A stretch of DNA of 60,494 nucleotides from an uncultured Bacteroidales bacterium (GTDB lineage Bacteria > Bacteroidota > Bacteroidia > Bacteroidales > UBA932): positions 9,649 to 70,142 of the forward strand of contig CAJODR010000014.1 of assembly GCA_905233275.1 (NCBI GenBank), written 5' to 3'. A model generated the notes under the pieces. The model had not been told where the DNA came from. It worked only from the letters and a program-made list of their open reading frames with translations, and searched no databases. The stretch's first letter is position 1. Each line of letters begins with the position of its first letter. The translations under genes and the position numbers were made by a program. Shown here one piece after another: positions 1-8,872 of the stretch.

Positions 1-193
1 CCATGCCGTATTCTTCAGGATCGAAGAATTTGACCCTGCCGGCAATCTTTACGGGGAGGTCGGTGTCGGCGAATTCTTCTATGGTGTCAATGCCGCAGAC
101 GCCGGAGATAAGGCTTTTCCAATAGGTATCGAGATCATTTCCAACAGAGGAGATGATACCCATTCCGGTGATGACTACACGTTTCTGTTCCAT
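1..193 (-). CDS. fabF: 3-oxoacyl-ACP synthase II, N-terminal fragment
   Basis: The first 64 codons of a beta-ketoacyl-ACP synthase, cut by the left edge of the window. The protein starts MEQKRVVITGMGIISSVGND, the usual N-terminus of FabF, the cytoplasmic condensing enzyme that elongates acyl-ACP with malonyl-ACP. The catalytic Cys and the two His lie outside the window. The ATG at 193 sits 22 bases after a good -7 box, so the gene probably has its own promoter although it follows fabH on the same strand. FabF and FabB cannot be separated on this fragment; FabF is the usual form in this phylum. Confidence 0.85.
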   Translation of the reverse strand, partial: MEQKRVVITGMGIISSVGNDLDTYWKSLISGVCGIDTIEEFADTDLPVKIAGRVKFFDPEEYGM

Positions 194-214
194 ATCGTTT
201 ACAGTATAGTTTTG

Positions 215-245
215 CAAATATAATCAATTATTGTTTACCATTCAA
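215..245 (-). promoter_or_regulatory. Bacteroidetes-type promoter of fabF
   Basis: On the minus strand, TATATTTG (222 to 215) matches the TAnnTTTG -7 consensus. A TTG (245 to 243) lies 20 bases upstream of it. The -33 part falls inside the last codons of fabH. Confidence 0.65.
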
Positions 246-1182
246 GTACGGCGACCGCCGAGAGGAGTCCTGCGCCGAATGCGCTGAATACCAGAATGTC
301 GCCCGGTTTGAATAGTCCTTTGCGGTTGCATTCGTCGAGGAGAATCGGGCACGATGCCGAAGACGAATTTCCGTGGTCGTATATATTGGTGGGGAATTTC
401 TCGTCAGGCTCGTGGAGGTATTCCTTGATGGCGTCGATGATCCTCAGGTTGGCCTGGTGGACCAAATAGTAGCTGACTTGATTCTTGGAGATGCCAAGTT
501 CCTTGAGAAGGGAGTCCACTTCGGTGGTCGAAGCGTTGACTGCGAAACGGAAAACCTCGCGGCCCCTCATCTCGAGGGCGCCGTTGACCTCTTCCTTTGT
601 AATATAAGGAGTGGGAAGAAGAGTCCTTTCGAGCCAGATCTTGTGCGGATCGGGCTGGCAGTCAAGGCGGATTCCCTTGATGTTGTCACCTTCGCCCAGG
701 ACGACGGCGGCGGTGCCGTCACCGAAGAGGACGCAGGTCGAACGGTCATTCCAGTCGCACATGCGAGTGGTTTCCTCGGCACATACGATGAGTATCTTCT
801 TCGCCATTCCCGCACGGTAGCGGTTTTCGGCGATGTCAAGCGCAAAGATGAATCCCGGGCATGCGCAGTTGATGTCTATGCAGGGGCAGTGGAGGCCGAG
901 TTTCCAGCTGATGATGCAGCTGAGACCCGGGGTGACATGTTCGGTCACCACATTGGAACAGATGAAATAATCGATCTCGCTGACGTCTACTCCTGCGTCT
1001 TCGAGGGCCCTCCGTGCGGAAAGCACGGCAAGGTCGTCTATCTGTTCATTCGAGATGACATGGCGTTTCTTGATACCTGTCCTGGTGGTAATCCAGGCGT
1101 CGCTGGTATCGAGGAAAGTCGAGAGTTCATCATTCGTCACGACCCTCTCGGGCAGTGCGCTTCCAGTTCCTAAAATCTTCAT
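235..1182 (-). CDS. fabH: 3-oxoacyl-ACP synthase III
   Basis: 315 residues, the usual FabH length. FabH starts type II fatty acid synthesis by condensing acyl-CoA with malonyl-ACP in the cytoplasm. The thiolase-fold triad is visible: Cys108 in NCACPGF, His242 in YLVHQAN and Asn272 in DHGNSSSAS. The start MKILGTGSALPERVVTN is the usual one. The gene follows queF by 32 bases with no clear promoter between them, so it is probably read with prfA and queF. The neighbouring fabF fragment supports the fatty acid role. A ketosynthase III paralogue for branched primers cannot be excluded. Confidence 0.88.
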   Translation of the reverse strand: MKILGTGSALPERVVTNDELSTFLDTSDAWITTRTGIKKRHVISNEQIDDLAVLSARRALEDAGVDVSEIDYFICSNVVTEHVTPGLSCIISWKLGLHCPCIDINCACPGFIFALDIAENRYRAGMAKKILIVCAEETTRMCDWNDRSTCVLFGDGTAAVVLGEGDNIKGIRLDCQPDPHKIWLERTLLPTPYITKEEVNGALEMRGREVFRFAVNASTTEVDSLLKELGISKNQVSYYLVHQANLRIIDAIKEYLHEPDEKFPTNIYDHGNSSSASCPILLDECNRKGLFKPGDILVFSAFGAGLLSAVAVLEW

Positions 1183-1214
1183 ACTCTCTTATTTATGATT
1201 GGTTTTAATAAACG

Positions 1215-1670
1215 TTATTCGTGTTCAAGGAGCCGCTTTGCGGCGAATTCTTCCCACTTGGTCCCGGGACGTCCCCAGTTGGCGTAAGGGAAAATGCTGA
1301 TACCGCCCCTCGGCGTGAAAAATCCGGTCACCTCGATGTATCGGGGCTCCATCAGTTTCACAAGGTCTTTCATTATCGTATTGACGCAGTCTTCGTGGAA
1401 GTCTCCGTGCGAGCGGAAGCTGAAAAGATACAGCTTCAGGCTCTTGGACTCCACCATCTTCACGTCGGGAATGTAGCTGATCCTGATTTCTGCGAAATCC
1501 GGCTGCCCCGTAATAGGGCACAGCGTCGTAAACTCCGGGCAATTGAATCTCACCCAATAGTCATTCTCCTGATGCTGGTTCTCAAAAACCTCCAGCACCT
1601 CCGGTGCATAATCATCCGGGTACCTCGTCTCGGCACCCAGTGATTTTAATATATTTTTATCTCTTGACAT
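1215..1670 (-). CDS. queF: NADPH-dependent preQ0 reductase QueF
   Basis: 151 residues, the short unimodular QueF form. It reduces the nitrile 7-cyano-7-deazaguanine to 7-aminomethyl-7-deazaguanine in queuosine biosynthesis for tRNA. Visible features are the active-site Cys51 in [10 protein letters not shown], Asp58, the QueF signature [13 protein letters not shown] (residues 74-86) that binds NADPH, and the HGDFHED segment. The start lies 3 bases after the prfA stop codon, so the two are almost certainly co-transcribed. Pairing with a release factor keeps two translation-related genes together. Confidence 0.93.
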   Translation of the reverse strand: MSRDKNILKSLGAETRYPDDYAPEVLEVFENQHQENDYWVRFNCPEFTTLCPITGQPDFAEIRISYIPDVKMVESKSLKLYLFSFRSHGDFHEDCVNTIMKDLVKLMEPRYIEVTGFFTPRGGISIFPYANWGRPGTKWEEFAAKRLLEHE

Positions 1671-1673
1671 AGC

Positions 1674-2762
1674 TTATTCACCTGCTTCCTTTAAACGTTC
1701 AGCGTTCTCAGCGATTTGGAGCTGGTCGATGCATTCGGCGATGTCGCCGTCCATGAAGACGGGGAGGTTGTACATGGACCAGTTGATGCGGTGGTCGGTG
1801 ACGCGGCCCTGGGGGTAGTTGTAGGTGCGGATTTTGGCGCTGCGGTCACCGGTGGAGACCATGGTTTTGCGCTTGGCGGCGATGGAGTCGAGGTATTTCT
1901 GGTGCTCCATGTTGTAGACGCGGGTGCGGAGCTCTTCCATGGCGCGGTCGAGGTTTTTGAGCTGGGAACGTTCTTCCTGGCACTGGACCACGATACCGGA
2001 CGGGATATGGGTGAGGCGGACGGCGGAGTAGGTGGTGTTGACGCCCTGGCCGCCGGGGCCGGATGCGCAGAAAAGATCCTTGCGGATGTCGGCGGGGTTG
2101 AGCTCGATGTCGAATTCGCCTGCCTCGGGGAATACGGCCACGGATGCGGCGGAGGTCTGGATGCGGCCCTGGGTCTCCTGGGGGACCCTCTGGACGCGGT
2201 GGACGCCGGATTCGTACTTCATTACGCCGTAGACGCCTTCATTTGCAGAGGACAGCTTGAAGACGATCTGCTTGAAGCCGCCGGACGTGCCGGGGGCCTG
2301 GTCGGAGATTTCCAGCTTCCAGCCCCTCTTTTCGGCGAAGTGCTGGTACATGCGGAAGAGGTCTCCGGCGAATATCGCCGCTTCGTCGCCGCCTGTGCCG
2401 CCGCGGATTTCTACCATGGCATTCTTGGAATCGTCGGGGTCGGCGGGGATGAGGAGGAGCTTGATGTTCTGCTCAATGTCGGGGAGACGGGGCTCGATGT
2501 CGGCTATTTCGGCACGGGCCATTTCGCGGAGGTCTTCGTCCTTTTCGTTCATCACGATGTCCTTGGCCTCCGAGAGCTCTCCGAGGAGCTTTTTGTACTC
2601 GAGACCGGCCTTGATGATGGGCTGGAGCTCCTTGTAATCCTTGTTGAGCTGGACGAAGCGCTTCATGTCGGCTATGACGGCCGGGTCGGAAAGCTGCTCC
2701 TCAAGCTTTCTGTATTTGTCCTGAAGGCTGAGTACCTTCTCAAGTAATGTATTGTCTGCCAT
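1674..2762 (-). CDS. prfA: Peptide chain release factor 1
   Basis: 362 residues, normal length. RF1 reads UAA and UAG and triggers peptide release. An N-terminal coiled-coil domain is followed by a [19 protein letters not shown] segment, the GGQ loop (residues 237-239 in GPGGQGVN) and the RF family C-terminus [20 protein letters not shown]. The codon-recognition tripeptide is odd. Family members have PxT followed by ETQGR or ESQGR, but here P194-Q195 is followed directly by ETQGR, so one residue, apparently the Thr, is missing. At least five genes here end in TAG, so UAG must still be read. The start lies 4 bases after the preceding gene. Confidence 0.93.
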   Translation of the reverse strand: MADNTLLEKVLSLQDKYRKLEEQLSDPAVIADMKRFVQLNKDYKELQPIIKAGLEYKKLLGELSEAKDIVMNEKDEDLREMARAEIADIEPRLPDIEQNIKLLLIPADPDDSKNAMVEIRGGTGGDEAAIFAGDLFRMYQHFAEKRGWKLEISDQAPGTSGGFKQIVFKLSSANEGVYGVMKYESGVHRVQRVPQETQGRIQTSAASVAVFPEAGEFDIELNPADIRKDLFCASGPGGQGVNTTYSAVRLTHIPSGIVVQCQEERSQLKNLDRAMEELRTRVYNMEHQKYLDSIAAKRKTMVSTGDRSAKIRTYNYPQGRVTDHRINWSMYNLPVFMDGDIAECIDQLQIAENAERLKEAGE

Positions 2763-2766
2763 AGGC

Positions 2767-3888
2767 TTAAAGTTCTTTTAAGTAGCAGCGGCGCCGCATG
2801 TGGAATTCGTGCTGGTAGCTGGCCCAGATGTTGACTGCGCTGTTGGTCTCGATCTGGGGATTGGAGTATGCCCAGTGGGCTCCGGCCGCCGTGTACTTGT
2901 CCGAGAGGGCGGAATGGAAGAGCGCGGAGACACCCTTGTTCTGCCATGAGGGGACGGCGCCGTTGAGCATGAGGTCGACGGTGTCGAATTTGTTCATCGC
3001 CTTCAGGATGTGGTACCAGCCGAAGGGGAAGAGATGTCCTTTCGCCTTCTTCAGGGCCTCGGAGATGTGAGGGACGGCAATGCCGAATGCCACCAGGTCG
3101 TCATTCTCGTCGAGGATGATGCTGGAAACCTTGTCTTTGAGGTAGGGCATGAAGGCTTTGGATTCTTCTTCGATCTCCTCGTCGGTGAACGGGATGAAGT
3201 TGTAGACCGCCGAGGCGAATGCCTTGTTGTAGGCATCGAAGAACTTGCGTATCATCGCGGGATCCTTTTTCAGCCGGTCGAGATTGCCTTCGTGGAGATG
3301 GTATTTCTCCTTGAGGAGGCCGGCGATGCGGACGACCTTGTCGGGTACGCCTTCATCGGAGATCATGCGGTATTCGAGCCAGTCACATTCCTTGGTGTAG
3401 CCAAATGCGGTGACGAAGTCGTTGTAGTAGGAATAATTGTAGAGGCAGTTGAATACGGGGGTGTGGTCGAATCCTTCGACGAGCATGCCCTGCTTGCCCA
3501 TTGTGTTGTAGTAGAGGGGACCGTGGATTTCGGTCATGCCCTCGCTGCGGGCCCACTGCTCGGCAGTGCTGAGAAGGACCTTGGCGACCTCAAAGTCATC
3601 GATGCAGTCGAACCAGCCGAAACGGGCGCGTTTCTTCGAATAGAACTCGTTGTAGCGGGGATTGATCATGCCGCATATACGACCGACAATCTTGCCGTCG
3701 GCATTCTCGGCGACCCAGAGTTTGCGCTTACAATACTTCAGCGAGGCGCATTTGGTGAGGGATCTCATCTGGTCGCCGTGAAGAGCAGGTACGTACTGTG
3801 GGCAGTGACGGTAAAGCCTGTCCGGGAAGGCGATGAACTTCCGGATATCGCGGCGCGACGAAATTTCCCTGACTGTATATTTAACCAC
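2767..3888 (-). CDS. GNAT-like acetyltransferase family protein
   Basis: About 373 residues from a GTG start. The sequence has the look of large GNAT-fold proteins of Bacteroidetes: an N-terminal part with [17 protein letters not shown], a central [17 protein letters not shown] strand pair typical of N-acyltransferases, and a second half with [19 protein letters not shown]. The substrate is unknown. A longer reading frame reaches a TTG at 3918, but that extension contains a -7 promoter box, so the GTG at 3888 ([11 protein letters not shown]) is the better start. It is the first gene of the run to prfA, queF and fabH, and is 4 bases from prfA. Confidence 0.6.
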   Translation of the reverse strand: MVKYTVREISSRRDIRKFIAFPDRLYRHCPQYVPALHGDQMRSLTKCASLKYCKRKLWVAENADGKIVGRICGMINPRYNEFYSKKRARFGWFDCIDDFEVAKVLLSTAEQWARSEGMTEIHGPLYYNTMGKQGMLVEGFDHTPVFNCLYNYSYYNDFVTAFGYTKECDWLEYRMISDEGVPDKVVRIAGLLKEKYHLHEGNLDRLKKDPAMIRKFFDAYNKAFASAVYNFIPFTDEEIEEESKAFMPYLKDKVSSIILDENDDLVAFGIAVPHISEALKKAKGHLFPFGWYHILKAMNKFDTVDLMLNGAVPSWQNKGVSALFHSALSDKYTAAGAHWAYSNPQIETNSAVNIWASYQHEFHMRRRCYLKEL

Positions 3889-3906
3889 TGCTTCTATTTT
3901 TTCTTG

Positions 3907-3914
3907 CAAAGATA
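3907..3914 (-). promoter_or_regulatory. -7 element before the GNAT-prfA-queF-fabH run
   Basis: TATCTTTG on the minus strand (3914 to 3907) fits TAnnTTTG. It lies 18 bases before the GTG at 3888. No convincing TTG is seen 19-21 bases upstream. Confidence 0.5.
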
Positions 3915-3966
3915 GCAATAATTCCGCGAATAATTGATATATTTACGGCATCAAGCCCTAAAACCT

Positions 3967-5151
3967 GTGAGATACAAACTCCTGTCCACCGCAGTTGCGG
4001 CCGTCATGGCATCCGTCTTTCCGGGCGGACTTTTCGCGCAGGAGATAGGCGTTTCAGCCGCTTTCAACAACTTCACAAAGGCTGTCTCCCTGCAGAAAGT
4101 CTTCGAGCAGCCACGTGTTTTCGGTGCCTTCGACCTGAAGCTCGGTTTCAAGGCGGAGGGTACCGAATATGCGGACCTTTTCGGAAATCCACATGTCGGA
4201 GTGGGCTTTTCTTATGCAAATATCGGTTCCTGCCGACAGGCTGAAGGTGTTCGTGTCGGAGATACGTATACTCTTTATGCCTTTTCCCACAGGCCTCTCC
4301 TGAGCACACGAGCATTCAGCCTGGGCTATTCGGTCGAATTCGGACCTGCGTTTATGAACCACTGGTTCGATCCGGTTGAGAATCCCAAAAACAACCTTTA
4401 CGGCGGTCCCCTCACAATGCACAGCAAGTTGGGTATTTATGCCCTTTTCAATCTGTCAGATCGGTTCAGCATCGGGGCTGAGATGGCTTTCAGGCATAAT
4501 TCCACCGGGAGACTTTACGTCCCCAACGAAGGGCTCAATTCGTACAGTATGGCGGTTTCTGCGCGTTATGCCGTCGGTGACAGGGTGTTGCATCCGGGAG
4601 AAAAGATTGCTGCCGATTCACCCTTTGGTTCCAAGTTCCGCATGAGCGTATTCGCCGGAGGCGGGATCCATAAGTGCATGGCTGACTACCTGTTGGACAG
4701 GAAGTTACCGGCAGAGGAACGTAAAAAGGACTTCACGCCATGGTTCAAGGGCAGTGCCGGAGTCGAAGGGATATGGCGTTATTCCCGCAAGTGCTCACTG
4801 GGCGTTCAGGCGGAGCTTTTCTATCTGTCCAACACCGAAGCGCTCAGGGTCGATGACAATATCATCAAGGGCGAAGCAGAACGCAAGTATTCCCCTTTGT
4901 CGGCCGGTATCGGAATCACCCAGGAAGTCTATTTCGGCTCGTTCACCGTCGGTGCCGGTGTCGGCGCGTATCTTTACCGCGAGGTGGGCTTTCGCGAAGA
5001 CCACGGCAGGCTGTATCAGAAGGTCTGTCTCCGTTATCACCCTCCCTTCCTGAGCTCCTATTTCGGAGGAATATCCATCCGGGCCCATCAATTCGGCCGT
5101 GCCGATTACATCGAATTCTCCCTCGGCCGCATAATAGCCTCCTGGAATTAG
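3967..5151 (+). CDS. PagL-like acyloxyacyl hydrolase / lipid A deacylase family outer membrane protein
   Basis: 394 residues from the GTG at 3967, which gives a clean signal peptide (MRYKLLSTAVAAVMASVFPG, cleavage after LFA). The longer frame from a TTG at 3934 puts nine polar residues before it. The mature part looks like an outer membrane barrel with many alternating aromatic strands. The segment FRHNSTGRLYVPNEGLNS (His177, Ser179) resembles the His-x-Ser motif and NPG-like loop of PagL 3-O-deacylases, which remove an acyl chain from lipid A. The protein is longer than classical PagL (about 185 residues) but close to Bacteroidetes members. Enzymatic activity is inferred. It stands alone, divergent from the GNAT gene, and ends in TAG. 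Confidence 0.6.
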   Translation: MRYKLLSTAVAAVMASVFPGGLFAQEIGVSAAFNNFTKAVSLQKVFEQPRVFGAFDLKLGFKAEGTEYADLFGNPHVGVGFSYANIGSCRQAEGVRVGDTYTLYAFSHRPLLSTRAFSLGYSVEFGPAFMNHWFDPVENPKNNLYGGPLTMHSKLGIYALFNLSDRFSIGAEMAFRHNSTGRLYVPNEGLNSYSMAVSARYAVGDRVLHPGEKIAADSPFGSKFRMSVFAGGGIHKCMADYLLDRKLPAEERKKDFTPWFKGSAGVEGIWRYSRKCSLGVQAELFYLSNTEALRVDDNIIKGEAERKYSPLSAGIGITQEVYFGSFTVGAGVGAYLYREVGFREDHGRLYQKVCLRYHPPFLSSYFGGISIRAHQFGRADYIEFSLGRIIASWN

Positions 5152-5162
5152 AATGTTTTCTC

Positions 5163-5193
5163 TTGCCTTTGCGGTTTTTTTTCATTAAGTTTG
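5163..5193 (+). promoter_or_regulatory. Promoter of the dcuB-ansB-porin-aspA operon
   Basis: TTG at 5163-5165, a 20-base spacer, then TAAGTTTG at 5186-5193 (TAnnTTTG). The ATG of dcuB follows 21 bases later. Confidence 0.7.
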
Positions 5194-5214
5194 TAGGACT
5201 AACTGATAACCGCA

Positions 5215-6546
5215 ATGACGACCACCATTTTCCTTCTCGAGCTCGCCGTCGTGCTGGCCATGATCTTCATCGGTGCCAAGGTGGGCTCCATCGGTCTCGG
5301 TATTTACGGAATGATAGGAGTATTCGTCCTGGTATTCCTTTTCGGGCTAAAGCCGGGCGATATTCCCATCGACGTGATGCTCATCATCGTGGCCGTGATT
5401 ACGGCTTCTTCATGCCTGCAGGCGGCCGGAGGCCTGGATTACATGGTCTCGGTGGCGGCCAGGTTCCTCAGGAAGCATCCCAACCAGATTACCTTCTACG
5501 GGCCGCTGACGACGTGGCTCTTCTGCATTCTCGCGGGCACCGCGCATACCTGCTATGCACTGCTGCCTATTATTTCCGAGATTGCGACTAGGGCCAAGAT
5601 TCGGCCGGAGAGGCCGCTCAGCGTGGCCACCATCGCGGCTTCGCTCGGTATTACCGGTTCGCCGGTTTCGGCGGCTACAGTGGCGCTTCTGTCGACGAGC
5701 CTTCTCGGCGCCCAGGGGATAGGGATGAAGGAGATATTCATCGTTACGATTCCGGCTTCGATCATTGCAATCCTTGTGGCGGCATTCGTCCAGAATTTCG
5801 TCGGGAAGCCCCTGGAGGAAGATCCCGAGTACCAGCGTCGCGTCCGCGAGGGCATCATCAATCCGGAAGAAGAGGCCCGGGCGGCCACCGAAAGCGAAGC
5901 GCACCCCAATCCGCGCGCAAAATGGTCAGTGGTGGTATTCCTCATTGGAGTGCTCGCCGTGGTGCTGCTAGGCAGTTTCCCTTCGCTCAGGCCCGCATTC
6001 GACGGCAAGCCGCTCCCGATGAACCCGGTGATCGAAATGGTCATGATGGTCATCGCGGCGCTGATCCTGCTGGTCGGCAAGGCGGATGTCAGGAAGGCCG
6101 TCAGCGGCAACATATTCTCCGCAGGAATGACGGCGATGATATCGATATTCGGCGTAGCCTGGATGGGAAGCACGTTCTTCAAAGGCAATCAGGAGTTTAT
6201 CGTAGGAGGCCTTCAGGGGATGTTTACAGCGTATCCGGTGCTGTTCGCCGTGGCGCTGTTCATATTCAGCATCATGCTCTTCTCGCAGGCGGTGACGGTC
6301 AATACGCTCTATCCGCTCGGCATCTCGCTCGGCATTCCGCCGATGATGCTCCTTGCGATGTTCCCGGCCGTCAACGGCTATTTCTTCCTGCCCAACTATC
6401 CTACGGAGGTCGCCGCCATCGGCTTTGACCGCACGGGTACGACAAAGATCGGAAAGTATGTCATCAACCATTCCTTCCAGCTGTCAGGTTTCATTACGAC
6501 CTTTGTTTCGATCGGGGTTGGATTCCTTATAATAAGTTTCTTATAA
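5215..6546 (+). CDS. dcuB: Anaerobic C4-dicarboxylate transporter, DcuA/DcuB family
   Basis: 443 residues, multispanning inner membrane protein of the DcuA/DcuB family. These exchange fumarate, malate or aspartate for succinate under anaerobic conditions. Family hallmarks are the N-terminus FLLELAVVLAMIFIGAKVGSI, the GLDYMVSVAARFLRKHPNQITF segment, the TWLFCILAGTAHTCYALLPII segment and the C-terminal FFLPNYPTEVAAIGFDRTGTTKIGKYVINHSF region. It heads an operon with asparaginase and aspartase, which fits uptake of asparagine or aspartate coupled to succinate release. The choice between DcuA and DcuB is not certain. Confidence 0.88.
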   Translation: MTTTIFLLELAVVLAMIFIGAKVGSIGLGIYGMIGVFVLVFLFGLKPGDIPIDVMLIIVAVITASSCLQAAGGLDYMVSVAARFLRKHPNQITFYGPLTTWLFCILAGTAHTCYALLPIISEIATRAKIRPERPLSVATIAASLGITGSPVSAATVALLSTSLLGAQGIGMKEIFIVTIPASIIAILVAAFVQNFVGKPLEEDPEYQRRVREGIINPEEEARAATESEAHPNPRAKWSVVVFLIGVLAVVLLGSFPSLRPAFDGKPLPMNPVIEMVMMVIAALILLVGKADVRKAVSGNIFSAGMTAMISIFGVAWMGSTFFKGNQEFIVGGLQGMFTAYPVLFAVALFIFSIMLFSQAVTVNTLYPLGISLGIPPMMLLAMFPAVNGYFFLPNYPTEVAAIGFDRTGTTKIGKYVINHSFQLSGFITTFVSIGVGFLIISFL

Positions 6547-6565
6547 CCAATTAATTGATAGCATT

Positions 6566-7618
6566 ATGAAAAGATTCAGATTCATTGCGGCGCTGGCTCT
6601 CGCCCTCACAGTGAGCCTCAGCCTTTCGGCCAAGCCCAAAATCCGCATCATCGCTACCGGCGGTACTATCGCAGGCGTGAGCGCGACTTCCGCTTCCTCG
6701 GCCTACACTGCAGGCCAGGTCGGCATCCAGACGCTGATCGATGCAGTCCCGCAGATCCTACAGCTGGCCGACATTTCCGGTGAGCAGCTCGTCAACATCG
6801 GCTCCCAGGACATGAACGACGAGGTCTGGCTCAAACTCGCCAAGAGAATCAATCAGCTCCTCAATGAAGAAGGCTATGACGGCGTCGTCATCACTCACGG
6901 TACGGATACGATGGAGGAGACCGCATACTTCCTCAATCTTACCGTCAAGAGTGACAAGCCCGTGATTCTGGCCGGCTCCATGCGTCCTTCCAACGCCATT
7001 TCCGCCGACGGCCCCGCAAACCTCTACAATGCTGTAGCCGCAGCGGTTTCTCCCGCTTGCAAGGGAATGGGCGTCCTCTGCTGCATGAACAACCAGCTCC
7101 TCGACGCCAAGACCGTCATCAAGACCCACACCATCGACTGTGATACCTTCGAGGGCGGCCCTTCCGGCATTATCGGCTACATCTACAACGGTGAGGCCTT
7201 CATTCTCCAGACCCCCAACAACAAGCACACGATCAATTCCGAATTCGACGTCACCAAGCTCGACCGTCTCCCGAAAGTCGGCATCGTCTACGGCTATGCC
7301 AACTGCTCACCCCTCCCGATGCAGGCATTTGTCGACGCGCGCTTTGACGGTATCGTCCTCGCCGGCGTCGGTGACGGCAACTTCTACAAGGATGTCTTCG
7401 AGGTGGCCGAGAAGGCCCAGGCAAGCGGCATCCAGATCGTCCGTTCATCCCGCTGCCCTACAGGCCCGACCTGCCTCAACAGCGAGGTTGACGACGCCAA
7501 ATACCACTTTGTCGCCGCTCTCAATCTCAATCCACAGAAGGCCCGCGTCCTCTTGATGCTCGCCCTCACCAAGACCCACGACTGGCAGGAGATCCAGAAA
7601 TTCTTCATGGAGTACTAG
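6566..7618 (+). CDS. ansB: Periplasmic L-asparaginase, type II
   Basis: 350 residues with a signal peptide (about 1-22, ending LSLSA). It hydrolyses asparagine to aspartate and ammonia. Both asparaginase signatures are present: ATGGTIAG at 30-37, carrying the nucleophilic Thr, and HGTDTMEETAYF from 111, with the second Thr-Asp pair at 113-114. The signal peptide argues for the periplasmic type II enzyme. It starts 19 bases after dcuB and is followed 3 bases later by a porin gene, so the four genes form one operon. Some glutaminase activity is possible. Confidence 0.92.
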   Translation: MKRFRFIAALALALTVSLSLSAKPKIRIIATGGTIAGVSATSASSAYTAGQVGIQTLIDAVPQILQLADISGEQLVNIGSQDMNDEVWLKLAKRINQLLNEEGYDGVVITHGTDTMEETAYFLNLTVKSDKPVILAGSMRPSNAISADGPANLYNAVAAAVSPACKGMGVLCCMNNQLLDAKTVIKTHTIDCDTFEGGPSGIIGYIYNGEAFILQTPNNKHTINSEFDVTKLDRLPKVGIVYGYANCSPLPMQAFVDARFDGIVLAGVGDGNFYKDVFEVAEKAQASGIQIVRSSRCPTGPTCLNSEVDDAKYHFVAALNLNPQKARVLLMLALTKTHDWQEIQKFFMEY

Positions 7619-7621
7619 GAT

Positions 7622-8863
7622 ATGAGAAAGCTTTTACTCACGGCCTCTGCGCTGGTCATATCCGCAGTGGCATTCGCCCAGGGTGGCAATCACGGCCAAG
7701 GCGGTTGCGACGGCAACTACTCCTCCCTCGCTGAGCGCATCCTCAAACTCGAAAAGAAGACCGATAATTTCAATCTCTTCCTCAACTATTCGACCAGCTT
7801 CCAGATGAGTGAAGCCGACGGCGAATGGTCTTCCGCATTCCGCGCCAAGCAGCTCCGCCTCGAGATCAAGGGCAGCTTCGGTGACCACCTCACATACCGC
7901 CTAAGGCACCGCCTGAATCGTTCCAATGCCGCCATGAGCGCAGAGAATTTCGCCAAAGCCACCGACATCATGATGGTCGGCTGGAAGTTCAATGACAAGT
8001 GGGAGATCCAGGGCGGCAAGCTCTGCCAGTACTGGGGCGGCTTCGAGTTTGACGAGAACCCGATGTACATCTATCAGTACTCCGACATGGTTGACTATAT
8101 GGACAACTTCCTCGGTGGCGCGGCCCTGCTCTGGCGTCCGATCCCGAGCCAGGAATTCGTCCTCAATGTCTCCAACGCTTACAGCGGCAAGTTCTTTGAC
8201 GAATACGAAGAAGGAGGCCTTGGGGCTGACTGGAAGAAGCTTCAGCCTGCAAATCATCCCCTTTCAGCCGTATTCAACTGGAACGGCTCATTCGCCGGAG
8301 GCCTCATCGAGACCCGCTGGGGTGTCGGAATGTACAATCAGGCAAAGGATTACACCGCAAAGATGGTATTCCTGGGACAGAAACTCAATCTCCCCAAGTT
8401 CCAGGTTTACTTCGACTATATGGGCTCCTGGGAGGGGCTTGACCGTCTCAAGATAGCGAGCGGTGATCTCCAGCGCATTTTTGCCACTACCAGCCTGTCT
8501 GGATATACAGTGGTACCGGTGTATGAGACAAATGTATCATACCAGTCCTTCGTGGTGAAGGCAAACTGGCAGTTCGCTCCCAAATGGAACCTCATGCTGA
8601 AAGGCATGTACGAAACCGCAGCTCTTCCGAAGACGAAAGACTGGGGTTATAACGATTATCATTTCGACGAGCCTGTCGGGATTTATCGTACTTCCCTCGG
8701 CTACATTGGCTCCCTTGAATATTATCCCGAACCGGATCAGGACTTCCGCGTATTCCTCGCCTATATCGGCCGCGGCTATCAGTTCGAAGAGCATTTCGGC
8801 TTCGAGAATTACAATACCAACCGCATCGAACTCGGCTTAATGTACAGAATCAAAGCTTATTAA
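7622..8863 (+). CDS. Porin-like outer membrane beta-barrel protein
   Basis: 413 residues with a signal peptide (MRKLLLTASALVISAVAFA). A short Gly/His/Asn-rich stretch is followed by a coiled segment (SSLAERILKLEKKTDNF). After it comes a porin O/P-like barrel: LRLEIKGSFGDHLTYRLRHRLNR, many alternating aromatic strands, and a C-terminus IELGLMYRIKAY. Position between ansB and aspA suggests that it lets asparagine, aspartate or dicarboxylates cross the outer membrane; that substrate is inferred from context only. Confidence 0.72.
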   Translation: MRKLLLTASALVISAVAFAQGGNHGQGGCDGNYSSLAERILKLEKKTDNFNLFLNYSTSFQMSEADGEWSSAFRAKQLRLEIKGSFGDHLTYRLRHRLNRSNAAMSAENFAKATDIMMVGWKFNDKWEIQGGKLCQYWGGFEFDENPMYIYQYSDMVDYMDNFLGGAALLWRPIPSQEFVLNVSNAYSGKFFDEYEEGGLGADWKKLQPANHPLSAVFNWNGSFAGGLIETRWGVGMYNQAKDYTAKMVFLGQKLNLPKFQVYFDYMGSWEGLDRLKIASGDLQRIFATTSLSGYTVVPVYETNVSYQSFVVKANWQFAPKWNLMLKGMYETAALPKTKDWGYNDYHFDEPVGIYRTSLGYIGSLEYYPEPDQDFRVFLAYIGRGYQFEEHFGFENYNTNRIELGLMYRIKAY

Positions 8864-8872
8864 TATTATATT

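Noticed and set aside
373..1173. A 266-codon plus-strand frame
   Set aside because: Antisense to fabH, whose catalytic residues are complete.
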